A stretch of DNA of 64,000 bases from contig NZ_JNZY01000045.1 of NCBI RefSeq assembly GCF_000717655.1, positions 1 through 64,000 on the forward strand, in the 5' to 3' direction. The notes under the pieces were generated by a model. That model saw only the letters and a list, made by a program, of their open reading frames with translations. It ran no database searches and was not told the origin of the DNA. This DNA comes from Streptomyces katrae (GTDB taxonomy: Bacteria > Actinomycetota > Actinomycetes > Streptomycetales > Streptomycetaceae). This document shows positions 25,181 to 33,111 of this stretch, piece by piece (position 1 is the first letter of the stretch; every line of letters starts with the position of its first letter). Position numbers and translations under genes: made by a program.

Positions 25181-25561
25181 GTGAACCACCTGCCCGAACC
25201 CGTCCGACCGGCCTCCGTGGTCCGGCTCCCGGACGGCACCCACGTCTACTCCGACAGCCTGCCCGTCACATACGCCGGGCCGCAGGTCGTGCACCAGCAC
25301 ATCCACCAGGCTCCACCCGACCGCACCGTGCAGCGCATCGCGCTCGGCTCCGGGGTCGGCGCCGGAGCCGTCGCGGCCGGCGTCTACTTCGGCCCGCTGC
25401 TCGTGGCCGCCCTGGCCTCCATGGCCGCGAGCCTCGCGTTCCTGGCCTTCCTCGCCCTGATGCTCGGCTGGGGCGTCCACACGGTTGTGAAGTCGGTCGG
25501 CAGCCCCGAGGGCACGCAGGCCGGGAAGAACGTGCGCAAGGCCCGCCGCCGTCGCGGCTGA
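25181..25561 (+). CDS. DUF6251-like membrane protein (Spd-like)
   Basis: About 126 residues. I prefer the GTG at 25181 because GGGAG is 6 bases upstream; the ATG at 25175 would abut that site. The protein has R-L-P-D-G-T-H-V-Y, a His-rich stretch (V-H-Q-H-I-H-Q), two hydrophobic segments (about residues 55-75 and 80-100) and a basic tail R-K-A-R-R-R-R-G. It matches the small AICE membrane proteins classed as DUF6251. Spread (spd) genes in this position promote intramycelial transfer in pSAM2-like elements. Confidence 0.7.
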   Translation: MNHLPEPVRPASVVRLPDGTHVYSDSLPVTYAGPQVVHQHIHQAPPDRTVQRIALGSGVGAGAVAAGVYFGPLLVAALASMAASLAFLAFLALMLGWGVHTVVKSVGSPEGTQAGKNVRKARRRRG

Positions 25562-25594
25562 CCCCTCCCCCTCACCGTCTTGAGGAGTACTCGC

Positions 25595-25765
25595 ATGCTC
25601 ACGACCATCAGCCGCTACCTGCTCATCGCCCTGCTCGGCCTCGCTCTCGGAATGGCCCTGCTGTGGGTCCAGCGGACCTGCGGCCAGCACATCGGATGGA
25701 CCGCCTTCCTGGCCGTCGAGGCCGCACTCGCCATCCGGATCCTGCTGCTCTCGCGCCGTCGCTGA
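25595..25765 (+). CDS. Small membrane protein (Spd-like)
   Basis: A 56-residue protein from ATG 25595, with GAGGAG about 8 bases upstream. It is almost entirely two hydrophobic helices (Y-L-L-I-A-L-L-G-L-A-L-G-M-A-L-L and T-A-F-L-A-V-E-A-A-L-A-I-R-I-L-L-L) ending in R-R-R. It sits in the row of small genes upstream of the translocase, where spread proteins are normally encoded. The specific function is unknown. Confidence 0.7.
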   Translation: MLTTISRYLLIALLGLALGMALLWVQRTCGQHIGWTAFLAVEAALAIRILLLSRRR

Positions 25766-25840
25766 CGGCTGCCCGATCCACCCGCCCCAGGCGGGTGGTG
25801 AGGGGAGCCGGAGAGACCGGCCCGGAAGGAGCTGCACGCC

Positions 25841-26068
25841 ATGGCGAAGGACCCGAAGTTCACCGCGCGTGAGATCACTCAGATCGGCTGGTACACGGCC
25901 CGGATGGCTAAGCGTGGGATCGCCGGGGAGAACGTCCACCTCGGCGACCTGCAGAAGAAGGTCGACCGGATCATCGACGGCGCCCGCGAACGCGAAGAGC
26001 GCCAGGCCGCCGACGCGGCAGAGGCCGAGAAGGCCGCCCGCAAGGCCAGGACCAAGAACCGCAAGTAG
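25841..26068 (+). CDS. DUF6257 family protein (AICE accessory)
   Basis: A 75-residue protein from ATG 25841 with AAGGAG upstream. The pattern K-F-T-A-R-E-I-T-Q-I-G-W-Y-T-A-R-M-A-K-R-G, then D-L-Q-K-K-V-D-R-I matches DUF6257 proteins of Streptomyces. A charged helical C-terminus (E-R-E-E-R-Q-A-A-D) follows. Function unknown. It is the last small gene before the translocase. Confidence 0.75.
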   Translation: MAKDPKFTAREITQIGWYTARMAKRGIAGENVHLGDLQKKVDRIIDGAREREERQAADAAEAEKAARKARTKNRK

Positions 26069-26162
26069 CTGTGCCCCGGGGCGGCCGTCCCTTCTCGCCA
26101 AAGAACGCCGGCCGCCCCGGGCCCTACCCACCCACTTGTCAGCGAGAGCAGGAGTTCTCAGC

Positions 26163-28277
26163 ATGACCGACAACGTCGTCCCCCTGTTCAAAGACCCCCA
26201 GAGTCCCACCGACACGATCCCCGCGGCCGCCCCCGGACCGGCCGCACCCGACCCCGTGCGTCCGATCGGCGTGTGGCGCCAGCGCGGGCGGGGCCTGCGT
26301 GCGGCGGTCACCAGCGAACGCTCTCGCATCGCCGTCCGGCTGGTGGCCCGCCACGGCATGTATGTCATTGGCGGGACCCGGATCACGGCCAAGCGGACGT
26401 GGGACGCACGGACCGCGTCCCGCTACGAGCGGATGATCCGCGCCGCCGAGGCTGCGGGGAACTTCGAGGAGGCCAAGGAGTGGGAGGACCGGCTCACCCG
26501 CTTCCGTACCGGCCGCCACCACCGCCGCATGGACCTGCTCCGCTCCGCCCCCGACCTCGCCAAGAGCGCCCTGTACGGGACCGGTCTCACGGTTGGTGGC
26601 CTGCTCCTGCTCGGGATCGTGCTGGCCATAGCCAACAAGGACATCACCTGGGTCATCGGCCCCATCGGCGCCGTGATCGAGGCGATCCGCTGGGCCGCCG
26701 TGGTCGCCACCGTGGTGTGGGGGCCCGCGCTCACCCTCGGGCCGTGGCTGGCCTTACTGGCCCTGTGGGGAGTCGGCCGCCGCCAGCAGACCGCACCGCA
26801 GTGGACACTCCCCGCCCAGCAGCGCGACGACACGGGCGCCCCGATCACCCCCTCGATCGTGGTCACCGCCTTGCGTGACCTGGGCATCGCGCCCTTGCGT
26901 AACGCCATCAAGGAAATGGGCGACGCCGGCGCGGCGATGCTCGGCCCGATCCGGATCGCCGGATGCGGCGTGGAAGTCGATGTCACCCTGCCCTCCGGGG
27001 TGTCGACGGCCGAGGTTCAGGGCCGCCGCAGGAAGCTCGCCGAGAACCTCGCCCGCCACGAACACGAGGTGTTCATCACCCTGCCGACCGCCGCTCGTAC
27101 GGTCCGGTTGTGGATCGCCGATTCCGGCGCGCTCGACGAGCCGATCGGGCCTTCCCCGCTGGTCACCGACGAGACCATGACCGCGAACTACCGCACGGGC
27201 AAGGCGCCGTGGGGCCAGGACCTGCGCGGCGACGCTGCGCTGATCAGCCTGTATCAGCGGCACCTTCTCATCACGGGTCTGTCCAACCAAGGCAAGACCG
27301 CAGCCCTGCGCGCGCTCGCCCTGTGGCTCGCTCTGGACCGCAAGGTGGAGCTCCGGATCGCCGACCTCAAGGGCGTGGGCGACTGGGCAATGTTCGAGGG
27401 CCTGGCCACCACCCTGATCCAGGGGCCGACCGACGAGCACGTCATCGACGCGACCGAAATGGTCGAGGGCATGGTCGCCGAGATGGAACGCCGCATCCAG
27501 GCACCGCCCGGCACCGTTTTCGATCCGCTGATCGGCATCGTGGACGAAGCACAGGTCGCTTTCATGTGCCCCGCCGTGGGCGACGACAAGCGGCCCTACG
27601 GCGGCTCCAAGGCCACCAGCCGGTACTTCATGGCCGCCCGGAAGCTCGAAAACCAGGGCCGCGCCGTGGACGTGATCCTCTACCAGGGCACGCAGGACCC
27701 CACCGACCAGAACCTCCCCAAGCTCGTCCGCGAAGGCGCCCACACCCGCGCCTCCCTCGCGCTCGGCACCGAATCTCAGGCCCGCATGGCCCTCGGCGAC
27801 AAGGCAGTCGACGGCGGCGCCGCCCCGCACCTGCTTCGCCAGGGCCTCGACAAGGGCACCGTGGTCGTCGCCTCCGACGGCATCGCCATCCCCGCCGGAC
27901 AGGCCTCCATCACGGTCCGCACGCACTACATCGACACCGACACCGCGGGCGTCATCGCCGACCGGGCCAAGGCCCTGCGGTCCGGCATCGTCACCGCGCA
28001 CACCACCCCGGACGTGGACGAGCACGACCCGCTCGCGGACATCCTCACCGTCCTGGGCACCGAGGCCCGCGTGCTCACGCAGGAGGTCCTGAAGCGGCTG
28101 GCCGCGCTCAACGACAAGGCGTACGGGCGGTGGTCGTTCATCGATCTCAAGCGGGTCCTCGACGGCACGGGCGCGGAGCCGTACAAGTCCGACGGCCGGA
28201 TGGTCATCGGACGCGACCGCATCGCCCGCGTCCTCGGCTCCCGCCCGCAGGACGGTTCCACTTCTGCCGCCGAGTAG
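26163..28277 (+). CDS. FtsK/SpoIIIE-type conjugative DNA translocase (TraB/TraSA-like)
   Basis: A 704-residue protein from ATG 26163 with AGGAG upstream. Two N-terminal membrane segments (about residues 140-200: G-L-L-L-L-G-I-V-L-A-I-A, then V-V-A-T-V-V-W-G-P-A-L-T) anchor it. The motor domain has Walker A G-L-S-N-Q-G-K-T (Gly372, Lys378) and Walker B L-I-G-I-V-D-E-A-Q (Asp461, Glu462). A winged-helix-like C-terminus (residues about 620-690) probably recognises the clt repeats. Streptomyces elements move double-stranded DNA between hyphae with this one hexameric pump and need no relaxase or type IV secretion, and none is seen here. Confidence 0.93.
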   Translation: MTDNVVPLFKDPQSPTDTIPAAAPGPAAPDPVRPIGVWRQRGRGLRAAVTSERSRIAVRLVARHGMYVIGGTRITAKRTWDARTASRYERMIRAAEAAGNFEEAKEWEDRLTRFRTGRHHRRMDLLRSAPDLAKSALYGTGLTVGGLLLLGIVLAIANKDITWVIGPIGAVIEAIRWAAVVATVVWGPALTLGPWLALLALWGVGRRQQTAPQWTLPAQQRDDTGAPITPSIVVTALRDLGIAPLRNAIKEMGDAGAAMLGPIRIAGCGVEVDVTLPSGVSTAEVQGRRRKLAENLARHEHEVFITLPTAARTVRLWIADSGALDEPIGPSPLVTDETMTANYRTGKAPWGQDLRGDAALISLYQRHLLITGLSNQGKTAALRALALWLALDRKVELRIADLKGVGDWAMFEGLATTLIQGPTDEHVIDATEMVEGMVAEMERRIQAPPGTVFDPLIGIVDEAQVAFMCPAVGDDKRPYGGSKATSRYFMAARKLENQGRAVDVILYQGTQDPTDQNLPKLVREGAHTRASLALGTESQARMALGDKAVDGGAAPHLLRQGLDKGTVVVASDGIAIPAGQASITVRTHYIDTDTAGVIADRAKALRSGIVTAHTTPDVDEHDPLADILTVLGTEARVLTQEVLKRLAALNDKAYGRWSFIDLKRVLDGTGAEPYKSDGRMVIGRDRIARVLGSRPQDGSTSAAE

Positions 28278-28300
28278 AGGGAGCCGACCCCCGCACGGTC

Positions 28301-28470
28301 AGGGAGGCAGGGAGAACTCCCTGAACCCCTCCCTGACCTGCCTCCCTGCCTCTGACCTGCGCAAATGATCTGCTAGGGAGGCAGGGAGGCGCCGCAGGTC
28401 AGACCCCCGAAACCCCCTCCACACGCACCCGGACAGGGGGTGCCCATGCCTCCCTGCCTCACCTGCGGAA
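28301..28470. repeat. Repeat cluster downstream of the translocase gene (candidate clt/origin part)
   Basis: Alternating direct and inverted copies of AGGGAGGCAGGGAG or its complement occur at 28301-28314, about 28339-28352, 28374-28388 and 28448-28460. They are interleaved with GACCTGC/GCAGGTC copies, including CCGCAGGTCA at 28392-28401. Non-coding repeats beside the translocase gene are where clt transfer loci lie in Streptomyces plasmids. An origin function is the alternative. Confidence 0.6.
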
Positions 28471-28500
28471 GGGATTCCGCATCACCCGTACGACATGCCA

Positions 28501-28539
28501 AGAGCGGCCCCCACTCACGCCAATGACTGGGGCCGCTCT
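28501..28539. repeat. Inverted repeat upstream of the prim-pol gene
   Basis: An 11-bp perfect stem, AGAGCGGCCCC with GGGGCCGCTCT, around a 17-base loop, 33 bases before the prim-pol start. It may be a transcription terminator for the transfer genes, a regulatory structure or a priming site; position alone does not decide. Confidence 0.5.
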
Positions 28540-28572
28540 CGTCCAGCACGCTCAAGAACTGGAGAGACCAGC

Positions 28573-29457
28573 ATGACCCACCCGACCGACTTCCCGCGAG
28601 ACCCCGCCCGGTCGGCCTTACCCGCCCACCTACGCACCGCGCTCTGGCTCGCCGAACTCGGACTGCCCGCACTGCCGCTACGCGAGGGCAAGCTCCCGTT
28701 CGGGAACTGCCGCGGCTGCAAGAACTCGGCATGCGGCGACCGGCCCCACATGCTCGCCGCCGGCCCCTGCCAGTGTCCCGCCCCCTGCCACGCCTGGGCC
28801 GCCGCCACCACCGACCCCGCCGTCCTCACCTCGCCCGCGTGGGCGGGCGCCTGGAGGCAAGCTCAGGCCGTCGCCTACCACCCCGGCGGCGCCGGACTCA
28901 CCGTCGTGGACCTCGACAACGCCGAAGCGGTCTCATGGGCCCGCCAGGAACTCCCCACGACCAAGGTCGTGGCGACCACCCGGGGCGAACACTGGATCTA
29001 CCGGGGCGCCATGCGCTCGGTGAACGGCGTACGGCCTGGTGTCGATCTGAAGTCGACGATGTCCTACGCCCGGTGGCGTGGTCCCGGCACCGGCACCATG
29101 CAGGCCCTGCCTGATGTCGTGCGCGCGCTGGCCGCGAAGGAGCCGACCGTTGCCCGGCCCGCGCCGTGCATCGTCACCGTGCCGGCGTTGGCCGCGGGCG
29201 GGGAATGCCGCCACCGCTCACCCGCCTACCTCGAGCGCGGCATCGCCATGGCCGAGCAGCGCATCAAAGAGACCGGGGAGGTCATCCACAAGACCGTGTA
29301 CCGGACGTTCCTCGCGGTGCTGTCTAGGCACGGATGGTGCGGCTGTCTCACCGAGGCGCACATCAAGCGGCTGTTCACAGCTGCGCAGGAGAAGGGCGAG
29401 TCCCTGCGCAACTGCGAGGACGCCTGGGCCAACGCCCGCACGAAGCTGGGGATGTAG
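28573..29457 (+). CDS. Bifunctional DNA primase/polymerase (prim-pol domain)
   Basis: A 294-residue protein from ATG 28573 with GGAGAG upstream. The prim-pol (archaeo-eukaryotic primase-like) signature is the N-terminal A-L-W-L-A-E-L-G-L-P-A-L-P-L-R-E-G-K, the Cys-rich insert (C-R-G-C-K-N-S-A-C-G-D), V-V-D-L-D-N-A with the metal Asp pair, and G-E-H-W-I-Y-R-G. Prim-pol proteins replace RepSA in one branch of AICEs and start replication after excision. The next gene supplies the matching ATPase. Confidence 0.88.
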   Translation: MTHPTDFPRDPARSALPAHLRTALWLAELGLPALPLREGKLPFGNCRGCKNSACGDRPHMLAAGPCQCPAPCHAWAAATTDPAVLTSPAWAGAWRQAQAVAYHPGGAGLTVVDLDNAEAVSWARQELPTTKVVATTRGEHWIYRGAMRSVNGVRPGVDLKSTMSYARWRGPGTGTMQALPDVVRALAAKEPTVARPAPCIVTVPALAAGGECRHRSPAYLERGIAMAEQRIKETGEVIHKTVYRTFLAVLSRHGWCGCLTEAHIKRLFTAAQEKGESLRNCEDAWANARTKLGM

Positions 29458-29459
29458 CC

Positions 29460-30926
29460 ATGCCCGAGGAAGAGAAGACTCCGGCCCGCCAGATCATCAC
29501 TGACTACGCCCAAGCCCACTTCCGGTACTTCCGCACCGCCGACGGGACCGTTTACGCGCAGAAGCAAGGCCACCCCGTGGCCCGTCCGATCCGCTCCCAG
29601 GGGACGACTGGGAGCCACCGCCAGGAACTCATGGTCGGTCTCTTCAAGGACGGGATCGGCACGTTCAACGGCACAGCACTCAAGGAGGCGTTGGACTTGA
29701 TCGAAGCACTCGCGCTCAGCCAGGACGTACAGCCCACCCACATTCGGGTTGCCCCGGGATTCGACGGCGCGACCTGGCTCGACCTGGGCCGCAGCGACGG
29801 TCAGTCCGTCCGCATCCACGCGACCGGATGGGACATCCTCACCCCCGACCCGCAAGAGGTGTGCTGGCGGCGTACCCAGCTGACTGGGGAACTACCGTTG
29901 CCGGCCAAGGACACCGACGGCAAGGGCCTGGACCTGCTTCTGCAGCTGTGCAACTTCGCCGGGGCGCAGACGGAGTGCCTGGCCGTCGCGTGGCTGATCG
30001 GTTGCCTTGGGCCGTCCGTGCCGGTCCCCGCTCCGTTCCTCACCGGCCCCCAGGGGGCGGGCAAGTCCACCGGCGGGCGGATGCTGGTGCGGATCATCGA
30101 GGGCATGAGCGGCGACCTGCGACGGGCGCCGAAGGATGAGGAGAACCTGATCACGGCCGTCGCGGCCGGATGGATCACCGCCCTGGACAACCTCTCGCAC
30201 CTGCCACCGGACCTGTCCGATCTGATGTGCTGCATCGTCACCGGCGCCGAGAGCATCAAACGCGCACTGTTCACCGACGGCGACGTCGTCCGCTCCCGCT
30301 ACCGCCGCCCCCTTCTGCTGACCGGCATCGACGTGGGCGTCATCCGCCCCGACCTCGCCGAACGCCTCCTCCCGCTCCGCCTGGAACGTCCTCGCGTGCG
30401 GCGGACTGAAGCGGAGCTGTGGGCGGAGTTCGAAGAGGTCCTGCCCGTCATCCTCGGCTCACTCCTCGACCTGACCGTCAAGGTCCGCGCCGCCCAGGCC
30501 GACATCCCCACCGATCTACGGATGGCGGATTTCGCCCACCTGTGCGCGCAGCTCGACGCGGCCACCGGCCTCGGAGCGCTGAACGCCTACCGGGCCGCCC
30601 TCGACGACCTCAACGACGACGTCATCGAGGGGGACTTGCTGGCCCAGACGGTTCTCAAGCACGCCGCCGGCGCCGTCCCTGGCGAGGAAGTCCGGATGAC
30701 GTCCACCGAGTGGCTGTACACCCTTACTCAGCTCTACGCCGGGGAGGAGTGCCGCCCCCTGCCCAAGGGGTGGCCCACCACCGGCAAGGTCTTCTCCGAC
30801 CGGCTCAAGCGTCTTCAGCCGACGCTCGCCGCGCGCGGCCTGCTCGTCGACTGGGGCCGCACCAAAGCGGCCCGCTACATCGAGATGACCCGCCCCGCCC
30901 CCACGCCGCCGGATCCGATGTTCTAA
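29460..30926 (+). CDS. Replication ATPase/helicase-like protein of the AICE
   Basis: A 488-residue protein two bases after the prim-pol stop. It has a Walker A motif G-P-Q-G-A-G-K-S-T (Gly196, Lys202), a likely Walker B/sensor region around W-I-T-A-L-D-N-L-S and a downstream arginine-rich stretch (E-R-L-L-P-L-R-L-E-R). This matches the D5/phage-type ATPases found fused or adjacent to prim-pol domains. The C-terminal 80 residues (W-L-Y-T-L-T-Q-L-Y-A-G-E-E) look like a winged-helix unit. Together the pair should unwind and prime at the element's origin. Confidence 0.85.
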   Translation: MPEEEKTPARQIITDYAQAHFRYFRTADGTVYAQKQGHPVARPIRSQGTTGSHRQELMVGLFKDGIGTFNGTALKEALDLIEALALSQDVQPTHIRVAPGFDGATWLDLGRSDGQSVRIHATGWDILTPDPQEVCWRRTQLTGELPLPAKDTDGKGLDLLLQLCNFAGAQTECLAVAWLIGCLGPSVPVPAPFLTGPQGAGKSTGGRMLVRIIEGMSGDLRRAPKDEENLITAVAAGWITALDNLSHLPPDLSDLMCCIVTGAESIKRALFTDGDVVRSRYRRPLLLTGIDVGVIRPDLAERLLPLRLERPRVRRTEAELWAEFEEVLPVILGSLLDLTVKVRAAQADIPTDLRMADFAHLCAQLDAATGLGALNAYRAALDDLNDDVIEGDLLAQTVLKHAAGAVPGEEVRMTSTEWLYTLTQLYAGEECRPLPKGWPTTGKVFSDRLKRLQPTLAARGLLVDWGRTKAARYIEMTRPAPTPPDPMF

Positions 30927-30938
30927 CCCGGCCGCACA

Positions 30939-30984
30939 AGCAAGAGGAGCACCCGGCCTCCGGGCGAGGCGTGCTCCTCTTGCT
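30939..30984. terminator. Terminator hairpin after the replication ATPase gene
   Basis: A 14-bp perfect stem, AGCAAGAGGAGCAC with its complement, with an 18-base loop that contains a smaller inverted repeat. It lies 13 bases after the stop at 30926. Confidence 0.7.
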
Positions 30985-31099
30985 GTTCCGGCGGCTTGCC
31001 GCCGCTGCACAGGACGTGCCGCGCAGCGGCTCCTTCTTCACGTTCTGAGGCGCACCGCACGACAACAGAAACCCCCTCTCTTTTTCCTAGGAGAAGAGA

Positions 31100-31320
31100 C
31101 GCTGCGTCACCCGCGTCACGGCAGGCCAGAAGACGGCCTGTGACCTGCGGATACACCGGGTGACGCAGGCGCCCACAGCTGCGTCATTCCACGTCACCCG
31201 CGTCACCGGCCGTGTCACCCGGCGGCGCGGTGACGTGGGCGGGTGACACACGACCGCACCCCTTGCGTCACCAAAAACCGCAGGTCAGGCGCGCAATTGA
31301 CGCAGATGACGTGATGACGC
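31100..31320. repeat. GTCAC-rich iteron cluster (candidate replication origin)
   Basis: About nine copies of RCGTCAC or its complement GTGACGY lie in roughly 220 non-coding bases, many paired as GTCACCCGCGTCAC (for example at 31106-31118 and 31193-31206) or inverted. The 10-mer CCGCAGGTCA also occurs at 31141-31150 (complement) and 31278-31287, the same word as in the 28.4-kb cluster. The dense direct and inverted repeats beside replication and recombination genes fit an iteron origin and/or Xis/Int arm sites. Confidence 0.6.
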
Positions 31321-31422
31321 AGAAATCCCAGCCTCGGACAGGAACGGGCCTTGACCGGACCCGGCCCCCGCTCCGCGACCCATCGCCCTCAACCCTCTCG
31401 GCCCAGCGACAGGAGAGCCCCT

Positions 31423-31620
31423 GTGCCGACCGCGCTCCCGCCCCCGCCCCTGCTCATGACCGTCCCCGAGACCATGGCCGCGCTCAAGCTCGGCCGGCAC
31501 TCCGTCTACAACCTGATCCGCTCCAAGCGACTCCCCAGCATCACCATCGGCCGCGCCCGTCGGATTCCCTCCGACGCGGTGCGCCGCTTCATCGACACCG
31601 AACTGGAGGCCGCCGCCTGA
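31423..31620 (+). CDS. xis: Excisionase-like helix-turn-helix protein
   Basis: A 65-residue protein from the GTG at 31423, with AGGAGA about 7 bases upstream. The MerR-like HTH_17 fold of AlpA/Xis proteins is evident: T-V-P-E-T-M-A-A-L-K-L-G-R-H-S-V-Y-N-L-I, then R-L-P-S-I-T-I-G-R-A-R-R-I-P. Its stop overlaps the integrase start (TGATG). Small xis genes directly upstream of int are standard in AICEs; the product bends DNA to favour excision. Confidence 0.88.
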   Translation: MPTALPPPPLLMTVPETMAALKLGRHSVYNLIRSKRLPSITIGRARRIPSDAVRRFIDTELEAAA

Positions 31621-32765
31621 TGGCAGGCAAGAAGAACCCCAACGGCGCTGGCAGCATCTGGCAGCGTAAGGACGGCCGGTACGAGGCACGGGTGTACGTG
31701 CCCCAGCCGGACGGTACCCGCGCCCGCAAGACCGTCTACGGCAAGACCTGGCAGGAGTGCGACGAGAAGCGGCAGGAGCTGGTGTTGCGCGACCGGCAGG
31801 GCGTCCCGACGCCGACCCGCTCCGCCCGCTTGTCGGAGTGGCTGCCGTACTGGCTGGAGCAGCACGTCGAGCCGCGCCGGAAGCTCAGCACCTACGACAA
31901 GTACGAGACCCACGTGAGGCTGCACCTCGTGCCCCTGCTCGGGTCCCGAAGCCTGGAGTCGCTGAGCACAGCCGACGTGCGCCGGTTTCTCACCCGCGTA
32001 CAGAAGGAGAAGACGGTGGCCACGGCCAAGGAGGCCCATCGCGTCCTGCGCACCGCGCTGTCGGGGGCCGTGCGGGACGAACTGATCACGCGCAACGTGG
32101 CGTTCCTGGTCGAGCCGCCAAGGGCGAAGCAGCGGGAGATCCGGCCGTGGACGCTTGAGGAGACGCTTGCGTTCCTCGAGGCCGCGCGAGGGGAGGCCCT
32201 CTACGCGGCGTTCGTCCTGGCCATCGCGATGGGGCTCCGGCGAGGTGAGCTGGTCGGGCTGCGGTGGTCGGACCTCGACCTGGACAACCGGGTTCTGCAC
32301 GTCCGCCAGCAGACCCAGCGCCGGCGCGGGCAGCTGTACCAGGACGACCCGAAGAGCCGCCGCCAGCGGGCCGTGCCGCTGCCCGCGATGTGCATTGCCC
32401 CCCTCCGGTGGCACCGGCTCAAGCAGCGCGCGATCTTCCGAGAGACGGGCGTCGCGTGGTCCGAGGCCGGGGCCGTCTTCGCCACCCGGAACGGTCGGAC
32501 GGTGGAGCCGAGGAACGTCTACCGGGCCTTCACCCGCGTTGCGGCCGACGCCGGCCTACGGGTCGTTCGCCTGCACGACGCCCGCCACGGGTGCGCGACT
32601 CTGCTGACCGCCGCCGGGGTCGCGCCCAGGGTGATCATGGAGATCCTCGGGCACAGCCAGATCAGCATCACCATGGACGTGTACACGCACGTCGTGGACG
32701 AAACGAAGCGTGAGGCGATCAGCCACATGGACCGGATGCTGCGGCGGCGACGGCCGAGTGCATGA
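31620..32765 (+). CDS. int: Tyrosine recombinase integrase of the AICE
   Basis: A 381-residue phage-type integrase. The N-terminal arm-binding domain (G-S-I-W-Q-R-K-D-G-R-Y-E-A-R-V) and the core-binding SAM-like domain (residues about 65-160) precede the catalytic domain. That domain has Arg207 (G-L-R-R-G-E-L), H-D-A-R-H with His319 and Arg322, His345 (G-H-S-Q) and the nucleophile Tyr355 (V-Y-T-H). Gene start overlaps xis and the 3' end is 67 bases from the right att repeat. It should recombine the tRNA-Arg att sites. Confidence 0.95.
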   Translation: MAGKKNPNGAGSIWQRKDGRYEARVYVPQPDGTRARKTVYGKTWQECDEKRQELVLRDRQGVPTPTRSARLSEWLPYWLEQHVEPRRKLSTYDKYETHVRLHLVPLLGSRSLESLSTADVRRFLTRVQKEKTVATAKEAHRVLRTALSGAVRDELITRNVAFLVEPPRAKQREIRPWTLEETLAFLEAARGEALYAAFVLAIAMGLRRGELVGLRWSDLDLDNRVLHVRQQTQRRRGQLYQDDPKSRRQRAVPLPAMCIAPLRWHRLKQRAIFRETGVAWSEAGAVFATRNGRTVEPRNVYRAFTRVAADAGLRVVRLHDARHGCATLLTAAGVAPRVIMEILGHSQISITMDVYTHVVDETKREAISHMDRMLRRRRPSA

Positions 32766-32791
32766 CCCCGTTGCCGTCAGGCGGTGCAGTC

Positions 32792-32825
32792 AAACGGCCC
32801 GGAGCGTGATCGCTCCGGGCCGTTT
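32792..32825. terminator. Terminator hairpin between int and the tRNA gene
   Basis: A perfect 15-bp stem (AAACGGCCCGGAGCG with its complement) around TGAT. It ends T-rich on one strand and starts A-rich on the other, so it can stop int transcription and convergent tRNA transcription. Confidence 0.8.
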
Positions 32826-32831
32826 GCCCTG

Positions 32832-32874
32832 GTGCCCCCGGCAGGATTCGAACCTGCGACACCCGCTTTAGGAG
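32832..32874. repeat. attR: right 43-bp copy within the tRNA-Arg gene
   Basis: It matches 21288-21330 exactly over 43 bases and covers the 3' half of the intact tRNA gene. It marks the right junction of the element. Confidence 0.93.
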
Positions 32875-32905
32875 AGCGGTGCTCTATCCCCTGAGCTACG
32901 AAGGC
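32833..32905 (-). tRNA. tRNA-Arg (anticodon CCU)
   Basis: The minus strand folds as a 73-base tRNA with discriminator A: acceptor GCCTTCG with CGGGGGC (two G-T wobbles), D-arm GCTC/GAGC, anticodon arm CCGCT-CTCCTAA-AGCGG, T-arm GCAGG-TTCGAAT-CCTGC. The anticodon CCT reads AGG. CCA is not encoded. The 5' part lies outside the element and the 3' part within the att repeat. The wobble pairs in the acceptor stem suggest that the 3' part may have come from the element. Confidence 0.93.
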
Positions 32906-33111
32906 CTGACCTCCGACAGCCTAGCGGATCGTGCTCCACGGATGCGCCCCCATAAGCGAGGCTCGACGTCGGCCCGTGCCCGCCGCACCACGTAGGACAC
33001 ACGGATGCCGAAGGCCGTGATGACGACCGTCCTGTTTCCCGCTGTGGTGGTGCCACCGCCGTCCGAGTCCCACAGGGGCGCTCGGGCGGGGGTGTTGGGA
33101 GGCGACGGGCC

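Larger units (their letters stand above)
21288..32874. mobile_element. Actinomycete integrative and conjugative element (AICE) at tRNA-Arg(CCU)
   Basis: About 11.5 kb between 43-bp direct repeats, with an intact tRNA-Arg at the right end. Gene order follows pSAM2-type elements: Nudix (Pif-like) and GntR (KorSA-like) divergent pair, small accessory/spread genes, FtsK-type translocase, replication genes (prim-pol plus ATPase), xis, and a tyrosine integrase next to the att site. AICEs excise, replicate as plasmids and transfer double-stranded DNA with a single translocase. All core genes look intact, so the element may be active; this is inference. Confidence 0.92.

Noticed and set aside
30985..31423. 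Possible CRISPR array because of dense short repeats
   Set aside because: Repeats are 7-16 bases, in both orientations, without uniform spacers, and no cas genes exist nearby; an origin or recombination region fits better.
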